Position numbers and translations under genes: made by a program. Below the pieces are notes generated by a model that made no database searches, was not told where the DNA came from, and saw nothing but the letters and a program-made list of their open reading frames with translations. From CANMUM01 sp965263365 (GTDB lineage Bacteria; Pseudomonadota; Alphaproteobacteria; Rhodobacterales; Rhodobacteraceae), in the NCBI GenBank assembly GCA_965263365.1, contig OZ253672.1, positions 124,001 through 188,000 of the forward strand: DNA of 64,000 bases, written 5' to 3'. Positions 16,306-24,197 of this stretch are shown here, one piece after another. The number at the start of each line of letters is the position of its first letter. The first letter of the stretch is position 1.

Positions 16306-16332
16306 ACGACAGGGCCTGGATGTCGTTTTTTT
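16306..16332 (+). terminator. terminator-like hairpin in the soxB leader
   Basis: ACGACA (16306-16311) pairs perfectly with TGTCGT (16321-16326) over a nine-base loop and is followed by seven T (16326-16332). No plus-strand gene lies upstream (all genes from 5914 to 16247 are minus), so this is either the end of a small RNA or an attenuator in the soxBDAG leader, ending about 76 bases before the soxB ATG. Confidence 0.55.
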
Positions 16333-16407
16333 GTTGAATTTTGCCTTATTGAAAATGGTAATGCTGTTTATAAGGGCTAATAGATTAAAGGATATTTGGA
16401 GATATTC

Positions 16408-17664
16408 ATGAGTGAGTCTGACAATAAAAAATACTCGGTATTTGCGATTGTAAAAGATGCAATGCGCGATCATAGCGGCTGGGGCTACGCTTGGACAAAG
16501 CCAGAGCCAAAAGCGCATTATGATATTGTGATTGTGGGTGCCGGAGGGCATGGTCTCGCAACAGCTTACTATTTAATGAAAAATCATGGCATAAAATCAA
16601 TTGCTGTTCTGGATAAAGGCTGGCTGGGAGGCGGTAACACCGGGCGGAATACGACGATTATTCGTTCAAATTATTTGCAGGACCCATCGACAGCGATATA
16701 TGAAAAGGCGCGCTCTCTTTATGAAAATTTAAGTCAAGATTTAAACTATAATATTATGTTTTCACCGCGCGGTGTGATGATGCTTGCACAAACCGAGCAC
16801 GAGTTACGCGGTTATCAAAGGACCGCCGAAGCGAACGCCCATCAATTTGTAGAGACCCGGATGATTTCTCCTCAAGAGGTGAAGAAAATTTGTCCGATTA
16901 TGAATATTGAAGGGCCGCGGTATCCGGTTTTGGGTGCCTTGTGGCAAGCGCGCGGAGGAACCGCGCGTCATGATGCGGTGGCATGGGGTTATGCACGAAA
17001 AATCTCGCAAATGGGGGGTCATATTCTTGAAAAATGTGAGGTGCAAGGCATTTCGAGCGGAGACAAAATTACACTTACAACGTCGCGAGGAACTATTACA
17101 GCGGGGAAACTCGGGCTTGTGGTTGCGGGACACTCAAGCGTTCTCGCAGAAATGGCGGGCTTCCGGTTGCCTATGGAGTCTGTTGCTCTGCAGGCGCTTG
17201 TTTCCGAGCCTATCAAACCTGTTATGGACTGTGTGGTTATGGCAAATACAGTCCACGGTTATTTAAGTCAGTCTGATAAAGGTGAAATGGTCATTGGTGG
17301 CGGCACAGATGGCTTTAATAATTATACACAACGCGGCTCTTTTCATCATGTGGAAGAAACCGTGCGCGCTTTGATTGAAACATTCCCGATGCTAAGTCGT
17401 TTAAAAATGATGCGCCAATGGGGCGGAATTGTGGATGTAACGGGAGATCGTTCGCCTCTAATAGGCAAAACGCCCGTGGAAAATATATTCGTAAATTGTG
17501 GTTGGGGCACAGGCGGTTTTAAAGCGATTCCTGGATCTGGCTGGTGCTTTGCGAATACAATTGCAAATGGAGAGCCTGATGAGATGGCCGCTCCTTTTGC
17601 GATGACGCGCTTCCGTGACGGTGTGTTTATCGACGAAAGTGTTGCTGCGGGAGTGGCGCATTGA
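16408..17664 (+). CDS. soxB: sarcosine oxidase subunit beta
   Basis: 418 residues from the ATG at 16408, preceded by GGAG; a TTG four codons upstream is less likely. The dinucleotide-binding motif VIVGAGGHGLATAYYL starts near residue 42, and ARGGTARHDAVAWGYAR holds His188, the residue expected to carry covalent FMN in heterotetrameric sarcosine oxidases; the C-terminal NCGWGTGGFKAIPGSG loop closes the FAD site. With SoxA, SoxD and SoxG it oxidises sarcosine to glycine, giving methylene-THF and H2O2 in the cytoplasm. It leads the soxBDAG operon and is preceded by a terminator-like hairpin. Confidence 0.95.
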   Translation: MSESDNKKYSVFAIVKDAMRDHSGWGYAWTKPEPKAHYDIVIVGAGGHGLATAYYLMKNHGIKSIAVLDKGWLGGGNTGRNTTIIRSNYLQDPSTAIYEKARSLYENLSQDLNYNIMFSPRGVMMLAQTEHELRGYQRTAEANAHQFVETRMISPQEVKKICPIMNIEGPRYPVLGALWQARGGTARHDAVAWGYARKISQMGGHILEKCEVQGISSGDKITLTTSRGTITAGKLGLVVAGHSSVLAEMAGFRLPMESVALQALVSEPIKPVMDCVVMANTVHGYLSQSDKGEMVIGGGTDGFNNYTQRGSFHHVEETVRALIETFPMLSRLKMMRQWGGIVDVTGDRSPLIGKTPVENIFVNCGWGTGGFKAIPGSGWCFANTIANGEPDEMAAPFAMTRFRDGVFIDESVAAGVAH

Positions 17665-17774
17665 TTTGGCGGTCTAGGTTGAATTTGTTGAGTGATTTGG
17701 TGTGCCAAGCACCTTTTGATGTCATATATTTTTGGGAAGTTTTGCCTTCGCGTTCTATTAAGGAGTTGACATAA

Positions 17775-18098
17775 ATGCTGATTTTAGAATGCCCTTATTG
17801 TGGTGTGGAAGCCGATGAAACCGAGCTTCAAGCAGGTGGCGAAGCCCATTTGAAGCGTTTTGGTCCGGGATCAAGTGAAGAGGATTACGAAAACTATATG
17901 TTTGCGCGTCAAAATCCAATTGGCTTTCATTTTGAGCGCTGGCGTCATGTCAATGGTTGTGGAAAGTGGTTTCACGCTGCACGTCATACCGCGACTTTAG
18001 AAGTCCTCGGAACTTATAGCGCGCAAACAACTGAACCACCGGCATCCATTTTAGAAGAAATCGAACGTAGAAAGATGACCGAAAGGAGCGACAAATGA
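17775..18098 (+). CDS. soxD: sarcosine oxidase subunit delta
   Basis: 107 residues. MLILECPYCGVEADETELQA carries Cys6 and Cys9, and HVNGCGKWFHAAR adds the third cysteine and histidine of the zinc site typical of SoxD. It stabilises the heterotetramer. An AAGGAG site lies 9 bases before the ATG. A 110-base gap separates it from soxB; its stop overlaps the soxA start by four bases (ATGA). Confidence 0.95.
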   Translation: MLILECPYCGVEADETELQAGGEAHLKRFGPGSSEEDYENYMFARQNPIGFHFERWRHVNGCGKWFHAARHTATLEVLGTYSAQTTEPPASILEEIERRKMTERSDK

Positions 18099-21076
18099 GT
18101 GCGAGACTTTCAAATAAAGGGCAGTTGATAAATCCAGAGCGCAAGCTTGAGCTTGATTTTGACGGCAAAAAACTAACAGCTTATGAAGGAGACACGCTTG
18201 CGTCTGCGCTATTGGCGAATCAAGTCAAGTTGATCGGGCGTTCTTTCAAATATCATCGACCAAGAGGTATTTTGGCTTCGGGTTCAGAAGAACCCAATGC
18301 TTTACTGGGAACGGGAAAGGGGAAAGAATTTGAACCCAATAATCGTGCGACGATGATACCAATCGACATGAATATGTCTGCAATTTCTCAAAATAAGTTC
18401 CCGACTCTTAAGTTTGATATTGGCGCGATAAATAATAAATTATGGCGCTTTTTTCCTGCTGGATTCTATTACAAGACCTTTATGTTCCCACGTTTTGCCT
18501 GGAAATGGCTTTATGAGCCATTTGTACGTCAATCCGCGGGATTGGGCAAAAGGACTGAGGCGGGCGATCCAGATCGTTATGAGCATTTCCATGCGCATTT
18601 TGATGTTGTTGTCGCCGGCGGTGGAATCGCCGGCATATTAGCCGCAGAACGCGCTGCTAAAGCCGGTCTAACAGTTTTATTGGCTGAGCAAGCCCATTAC
18701 TGGGGCGGGCGAACACGCGTGGATCATGCGAAAATTGATGGCGAAGATGGGCCTGATTTTATAGGCCGTAAAATAAATGAACTGAGCGCGATGCCAAACG
18801 TCACGTTGAGGACTCAGTTGCAAATCTCTGGCGTTTACGATCATGGTTATCTCCTTGCAACCGAAACTTGTCAATCGGGTCCTCGCACAAGACTTTGGCG
18901 CATTCGTTCAAAGCAGATTATCGCGGCGACGGGTGCGATCGAACGCCCTTTGGCATTTGCGAATAATGATACGCCAGGTGTAATGCTAGCTTCTGCATTG
19001 CGCGATTATATAGTGCTTTATGGGGTGAGTGCTGGTGAACATATTGTTATTGTGACCAATAATGATGACGCCTATCGAACAGCTTTTACCGTGAAAGAGG
19101 CCGGATTGAACGTTAAAGCCATACTTGATGTGCGAGAGGATGTGCAATCGCCATTAATTGAAGAAGCTGAGAATGCTGGTTTTCGCGTTTTGAAAGGTAA
19201 AGGTATTGCTAAAGTTACTGGCGGTCACGGTGTGGAAAGCGTTGATATTTGTGAAATAGAAGGAGACGGAACTGCACTCGAAAAAATTGAATGTGATGTG
19301 GTTGCAATGTCCGGGGGTTGGTCGCCAGTCGTTCATTTGTGGTCGCACTGCGGTGGCAAATTAAATTGGAACGAGGATGCGGCATTTTTCGCGCCAGATG
19401 TTTCGCGTCCCCCACTTGGCGCCGATGGACAAGCGATGGTAATCAATACGGGTGCGGCTTCTGGCGCGCTTCATTTGAACGATTGTATTGACTCCGTTGT
19501 GCAAGCCTCTGCACAAGCGATTGCGTATTGCGGTGCACGTGCGCCCAAAGAGACGCCACCTCCAGCAGTTACCGCTCCACGCGAAGCCAAGATCAAACCT
19601 GTTTGGATGATGCCAAAAAATGCGCCTTATAAACTTCGTGCGAAAGCATTTCTGGATTTTCAACATGATGTAAAAGTCTCCGATATTCAATTGGCTGCTC
19701 AAGAAGGCTTTTGGTCAGTTGAGCATGCAAAACGCTATACGACCTTGGGCATGGCGACCGATCAAGGAAAGACTTCGAATATTAATGGTCTTGCGATTTT
19801 GGCAGATAGTTTGGGCAGTGCGATTCCAGAAGTGGGAACGACGACTTTTCGTCCTCCTTACACGCCGATCCCAATGGGCGCGATTGCTGGGCTGCATACT
19901 GGTGAACTTTTTAAGCCTTTGCGCAAGACTGTGATTCATGAATGGCATGATGATAGTTATCTCAAGTGGGAGCCGGTTGGAGACTGGCGAAGACCTTATA
20001 CTTACATACGAGAAGGTGAGGACGAACATGCCTCTGTTTCAAGAGAAATAAAAAACACCCGAGAAAATGTTGGCTTGCTCGACGCATCAACGCTTGGAAA
20101 AATTTTAGTCAGTGGGCCTGATGCAGCGAAGTTTCTTGATCTTATGTACACAAACATGATGAGTACTTTGAAGGTAGGGTATTGTCGTTATGGACTCATG
20201 TGCAATGAAAATGGCTTCATTCATGATGATGGTGTCGTCGCACGTATTTCAGAGCATGAATATATTTGTCACACAACTTCTGGTGGGTCTGATCGTGTTC
20301 ACGCGATGATGGAGGAGTGGCTCCAAACTGAGTGGTGGGACCTGAATGTCTTTATAACGAATTTGACCGAACACTATGCACAAGTTGCGGTGGTTGGTCC
20401 TAAAGCGCGACGTGTGCTTGAGACGCTTGGCGGCATGGACGTAAGCCCGGAAGCTTTGCCGTTTATGCAGTTTAAAGATGGTGTTCTTGGTGGATTTGAT
20501 GTGCGTATTTACCGCATTTCATTTTCTGGAGAACTTTCCTACGAAATTGCTGTACGCGCAGATCAAGGGCGCGCGTTTTGGGATGCTGTTTTGGAAGCAG
20601 GCGATTCTTATTCGATTATGCCTTATGGTACTGAAGCGCTTCATGTGATGCGCGCTGAAAAGGGCTTTATAATGGTTGGTGATGAAACCGATGGAACCGT
20701 CACGCCTTTAGATCTGAATATGAATTGGATTATATCAAAGAAAAAAGAGGATTTTTTAGGAAAACGAGGCCTGGAGCGGCCGTTGTTTCACTCAAAAGAG
20801 CGACGCCAATTGGTTGGAATTTTGACCCATGATCCCAAGATTGTTCTGCCGCATGCTGTCAGCGCAATGGATGGCGACCGGGTGATTGGATATGTGACCT
20901 CGACGTATTTTTCACCGACGTTGAAACGATCGATAGCGATGGCCTTGGTTGAAGGTGGAAAAGATTTGATGGATTCTGAACTCAAATTCAAAACGCAGCA
21001 TGGAAAAACAATTTTGGCTAAGGTGGTTGATCCCGTGTTTTATGATAAAGAGGGGGAGAAGCAAAATGTCATCTGA
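18095..21076 (+). CDS. soxA: sarcosine oxidase subunit alpha
   Basis: 993 residues, the normal size. The N-terminal ferredoxin-like part (ISLxF type: LDFDGKKLTAYEGDTLASAL) is followed near residue 168 by the NAD-binding FDVVVAGGGIAGILAAERAA motif and later by the NAD site IIAATGAIERPLAFANNDTP. Residues about 620-993 form a GcvT-like tetrahydrofolate-binding domain (ISFSGELSYEIAVRADQGRA), which catches the methyl carbon as methylene-THF. No frameshift or missing segment is visible. It sits between soxD and soxG with overlaps, so the operon is tightly coupled. Confidence 0.95.
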   Translation: MSARLSNKGQLINPERKLELDFDGKKLTAYEGDTLASALLANQVKLIGRSFKYHRPRGILASGSEEPNALLGTGKGKEFEPNNRATMIPIDMNMSAISQNKFPTLKFDIGAINNKLWRFFPAGFYYKTFMFPRFAWKWLYEPFVRQSAGLGKRTEAGDPDRYEHFHAHFDVVVAGGGIAGILAAERAAKAGLTVLLAEQAHYWGGRTRVDHAKIDGEDGPDFIGRKINELSAMPNVTLRTQLQISGVYDHGYLLATETCQSGPRTRLWRIRSKQIIAATGAIERPLAFANNDTPGVMLASALRDYIVLYGVSAGEHIVIVTNNDDAYRTAFTVKEAGLNVKAILDVREDVQSPLIEEAENAGFRVLKGKGIAKVTGGHGVESVDICEIEGDGTALEKIECDVVAMSGGWSPVVHLWSHCGGKLNWNEDAAFFAPDVSRPPLGADGQAMVINTGAASGALHLNDCIDSVVQASAQAIAYCGARAPKETPPPAVTAPREAKIKPVWMMPKNAPYKLRAKAFLDFQHDVKVSDIQLAAQEGFWSVEHAKRYTTLGMATDQGKTSNINGLAILADSLGSAIPEVGTTTFRPPYTPIPMGAIAGLHTGELFKPLRKTVIHEWHDDSYLKWEPVGDWRRPYTYIREGEDEHASVSREIKNTRENVGLLDASTLGKILVSGPDAAKFLDLMYTNMMSTLKVGYCRYGLMCNENGFIHDDGVVARISEHEYICHTTSGGSDRVHAMMEEWLQTEWWDLNVFITNLTEHYAQVAVVGPKARRVLETLGGMDVSPEALPFMQFKDGVLGGFDVRIYRISFSGELSYEIAVRADQGRAFWDAVLEAGDSYSIMPYGTEALHVMRAEKGFIMVGDETDGTVTPLDLNMNWIISKKKEDFLGKRGLERPLFHSKERRQLVGILTHDPKIVLPHAVSAMDGDRVIGYVTSTYFSPTLKRSIAMALVEGGKDLMDSELKFKTQHGKTILAKVVDPVFYDKEGEKQNVI

Positions 21077-21560
21077 TATTCTTATCCAACGACGTGACCA
21101 AGAACAGGTTCTTTTGCGAACTGACTTAGATGATCGCAAGGCAAGAGTCGCGTTGAAAACGCTTGCGATGAAGATGCCTGAGCGTCGACAGAAACTTGGC
21201 AACGCGCACTGGTTCTCGCCGGATGAACTATTGCTATTTGTGGACGATGCAAAAAAATCTGTTGGCTTGTTGAAAGCAAAATTGCCGGAAAATCATCTTG
21301 TTCATGACGTCTCTGGGGCGCGGGTGGTGTTTAAATTAGAAGGCCCATATTTACGTGATCTGCTCGCTAAGGGCGCCCCAAGAGATATGCAGAAGGTTAA
21401 AATTGGAGAAGTTGTCCGAACGCGTCTCGGGCAGGTTGCGGTGGCCTTTTGGTTTTTGGATGAAACGACCGCGGAATTAGTGTGCTTTCGTTCGGTTTCT
21501 GATTATGTTGAGAAATGGTTGCAGATCGCAGCGAAGGCAGATGGCTTACCTGTTTTATAA
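21066..21560 (+). CDS. soxG: sarcosine oxidase subunit gamma
   Basis: 164 residues from the ATG at 21066, overlapping the end of soxA by 11 bases. It has the GcvT-like small-subunit fold: HWFSPDELLLFVDDAKKSVG, HDVSGARVVFKLEGPYLRDL and RTRLGQVAVAFWFLDET. SoxG completes the sarcosine oxidase heterotetramer. The long upstream extension in the same frame lies inside soxA and is not coding. No glyA, purU or folD follows, unlike in many sarcosine operons; the next gene is sucC after 300 bases. Confidence 0.93.
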   Translation: MSSDILIQRRDQEQVLLRTDLDDRKARVALKTLAMKMPERRQKLGNAHWFSPDELLLFVDDAKKSVGLLKAKLPENHLVHDVSGARVVFKLEGPYLRDLLAKGAPRDMQKVKIGEVVRTRLGQVAVAFWFLDETTAELVCFRSVSDYVEKWLQIAAKADGLPVL

Positions 21561-21860
21561 GAATTGCAGACGCATATCAAAAAAGCTCTAAAAATATTTA
21601 GTCCTTAAACTTGGCTATTTTTTCGACAACAACTTTTCAAAATTGCTGACTCATGATTTTCCAGTTTATATGTGAGAGCATGAAAAGGGCAGTGTTGCTT
21701 TAAAGTGAGCGTCGAGGCTTGAGTGAGAAAAATTGCATTATGTGATCACATTTAATTTTCTTGTGATCACAATTAAACCATTCGTGCACTAAAAGCTAAA
21801 ATGCCATCACTTGTTATTCTACCGATGAGTTAAACACTGATTCTAAACTCGGAGAACTTT
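21561..21860 (+). promoter_or_regulatory. sucC upstream region with twin TGTGATCACA palindromes
   Basis: No gene here. ATGTGATCACAT (21740-21751) and TTGTGATCACAA (21761-21772) are two perfect 12-bp palindromes sharing the core TGTGATCACA. Their centres are exactly 21 bases apart, two helical turns, so two dimers would sit on the same DNA face. They end about 90 bases before the sucC ATG. The core is reminiscent of operators of GntR- or CRP-type regulators, but the protein is unknown. GGAG precedes the ATG at 21861. Confidence 0.75.
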
Positions 21861-23054
21861 ATGAATATTCATGAATACCAAGCCAAACAAATCTTACGCG
21901 AATTTGGTGCACCTGTCTCGGAAGGACGCGCGATTACAAAGGCTGATGAAGCTAAAACCGCTGCTGGTGAATTGCCAGGACCTATGTGGGTTGTGAAAGC
22001 GCAAATTCACGCAGGTGGCCGCGGTAAAGGAAGTTTCAAGGAAGAGGCCGCGGGTGAAAAAGGCGGCGTTCGTTTGGCACAATCGGTTGAGGAAGCAGAA
22101 GAGTTCGCAAGGCAAATGCTTGGGCGGACGTTGGTGACCCATCAAACCGGACCCGCAGGCAAACAAGTCAACAGAATATATATCGAAGATGGCTCCGGAA
22201 TTGAAACAGAACTCTATCTTGCTTTGCTTGTCGACCGAGAAACGTCGAGAATTTCATTTGTGTGCTCAACAGAAGGTGGCATGGATATCGAAGAAGTGGC
22301 GGCGGAAACACCTGAGAAGATATTATCATTCTCAGTCGATCCAGCATCCGGTATTTCTGGTTTTCATGGGCGCCGTGTCGCTTTCGCGCTTGGATTAAAG
22401 GGCGACCAAATCAAACAATGTGTTAAACTTATCAATACTTTGTATAAGATATTCGTTGAAAAAGACTGCGAAATGATTGAAATCAATCCTTTGATTATAA
22501 CTGATAAAGGTGATTTAAAGTGTCTTGATTGCAAGATGAGTTTCGATGGGAATGCGTTATATCGTCATGCTGATGTTCAGGCACTGAGAGATGAAACAGA
22601 AGAGGACTCTAAAGAGTTAGAGGCGTCAAAATACGATTTAAACTATATTGCGCTTGATGGTGAAATTGGGTGTATGGTGAACGGGGCTGGCCTTGCGATG
22701 GCGACGATGGATATCATCAAGCTTTATGGTTCTGAGCCTGCCAATTTTCTTGATGTAGGTGGTGGTGCAACCGAAGAAAAGGTGACTGAGGCATTTAAAA
22801 TTATTACCTCAGATCCGAACGTTAAGGGAATTCTCGTCAATATATTTGGCGGAATTATGCGTTGCGATGTTATTGCCAATGGTGTGGTTGCTGCCGTTAA
22901 GGCTGTAGGTTTGCAGGTGCCGCTTGTGGTGCGCCTCGAAGGTACAAACGTTGAGCTTGGCAAAGAAATTATCAACAATTCTGGATTGGATGTGATTGCT
23001 GCGGATAGTCTTTCGGACGGCGCAGAAAAAATCGTTCGTGCAGTTAAGGGTTAA
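21861..23054 (+). CDS. sucC: succinate-CoA ligase subunit beta
   Basis: 397 residues. The ATP-grasp domain begins MNIHEYQAKQILREFGAPVS, has the lysine-rich KAQIHAGGRGKG loop and the metal-binding EINPL motif, and the C-terminal CoA-ligase domain contains MVNGAGLAMATMDIIK and NIFGGIMRCDVIANG. With SucD it converts succinyl-CoA to succinate and a nucleoside triphosphate. It opens the sucC-sucD-sucA-sucB run. An ATP/GTP preference is not decided from the sequence. Confidence 0.97.
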   Translation: MNIHEYQAKQILREFGAPVSEGRAITKADEAKTAAGELPGPMWVVKAQIHAGGRGKGSFKEEAAGEKGGVRLAQSVEEAEEFARQMLGRTLVTHQTGPAGKQVNRIYIEDGSGIETELYLALLVDRETSRISFVCSTEGGMDIEEVAAETPEKILSFSVDPASGISGFHGRRVAFALGLKGDQIKQCVKLINTLYKIFVEKDCEMIEINPLIITDKGDLKCLDCKMSFDGNALYRHADVQALRDETEEDSKELEASKYDLNYIALDGEIGCMVNGAGLAMATMDIIKLYGSEPANFLDVGGGATEEKVTEAFKIITSDPNVKGILVNIFGGIMRCDVIANGVVAAVKAVGLQVPLVVRLEGTNVELGKEIINNSGLDVIAADSLSDGAEKIVRAVKG

Positions 23055-23078
23055 CTTGAGAGATATAGGAATAGAAAA

Positions 23079-23963
23079 ATGGCAATTCTCGTAGACGAAA
23101 ATACAAAAGTTATCTGTCAAGGTTTGACAGGCTCTCAAGGTACATTCCATTCAGAGCAAGCGATCGCTTATGGTACCAAAATGGTCGGAGGGGTTACGCC
23201 CGGAAAAGGTGGGCAGGACCATTTGGGATTGCCTGTATTTGACAGTGTGCATGAAGCGAAAGCGGCGACTGAAGCAACAGCGTCGGCGATTTATGTGCCG
23301 CCACCCTTTGCAGCCGATTCTATTTTGGAAGCTATTGACGCTGAAATGGAGCTTATCGTGTGTATTACCGAAGGCATTCCTGTGCTTGATATGATGAAAG
23401 TAAAGCGTGCATTGGAAGGTTCAAAATCGACTTTGATTGGTCCAAACTGCCCCGGTGTAATCACACCTGATGCGTGTAAAATCGGGATTATGCCCGGACA
23501 TATTCATAAGCGTGGCTCGGTTGGCGTTGTTTCGCGTTCGGGCACATTAACTTATGAAGCGGTTGCGCAGACAACTGCGGCGGGTCTCGGTCAGTCAACT
23601 TGCGTTGGTATTGGTGGTGACCCGATCAAGGGCACGGAGCATTTGGATGTGCTTGAGTGGTTCTTGGCAGATGATGAAACCCAATCAATTATAATGATTG
23701 GTGAAATTGGAGGAACTGCCGAAGAAGAAGCTGCTCAATTTTTAGCTGATGAAGCCAAAAGAGGTCGCTCAAAGCCTGTTGCTGGATTTATTGCAGGTCG
23801 AACGGCCCCCAAAGGCCGCCGAATGGGACATGCGGGTGCGATTGTTGCCGGCGGCAAAGGTGACGCAGAAAGTAAAATTGAAGCTATGAAATCTGCAGGT
23901 ATCGTCGTGGCAGACAGTCCAGCAGGTCTTGGTGAGGCGATGCTGCAAGCGATCAAAGGCTAA
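23079..23963 (+). CDS. sucD: succinate-CoA ligase subunit alpha
   Basis: 294 residues. CoA-binding Rossmann domain with GLTGSQGTFHSEQAIAYGTK and the phosphohistidine loop MGHAGAIVAGGKG, in which His251 is the phosphorylated residue. It starts 24 bases after sucC. The following 234 bases before sucA contain only a 72-codon frame (23967-24185) without similarity that I recognise, probably noise. Confidence 0.97.
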   Translation: MAILVDENTKVICQGLTGSQGTFHSEQAIAYGTKMVGGVTPGKGGQDHLGLPVFDSVHEAKAATEATASAIYVPPPFAADSILEAIDAEMELIVCITEGIPVLDMMKVKRALEGSKSTLIGPNCPGVITPDACKIGIMPGHIHKRGSVGVVSRSGTLTYEAVAQTTAAGLGQSTCVGIGGDPIKGTEHLDVLEWFLADDETQSIIMIGEIGGTAEEEAAQFLADEAKRGRSKPVAGFIAGRTAPKGRRMGHAGAIVAGGKGDAESKIEAMKSAGIVVADSPAGLGEAMLQAIKG

Positions 23964-24197
23964 TTCATGTTTCAGAAAGCAAAAATTGTGGGCATGAAAG
24001 GTGTATCAAGAGTTCCAAGATACGCTATGCGCCCACTTTTTATGCTATTTTGGAACGCTTTTCGCTTAGTTCAAAATCAATTTCCGTCTGCAACGGATCA
24101 TGAACAAGTTATACGTTCATCATTGCAATCTTTTTTCAATAGATATGGTTTTGTTCCATATTCGATAAGGTCATCGATAGTATAGATAGGTATTTAA

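Noticed and set aside
16248..16407. Known glycine, THF or SAM riboswitch upstream of soxB
   Set aside because: No recognisable consensus core of those classes; only a terminator-like hairpin is supported.
23967..24185. 72-codon frame between sucD and sucA
   Set aside because: ATG four bases after sucD but no convincing ribosome site, no recognisable domain, basic/aromatic composition typical of chance frames. Kept only as part of the intergenic gap.
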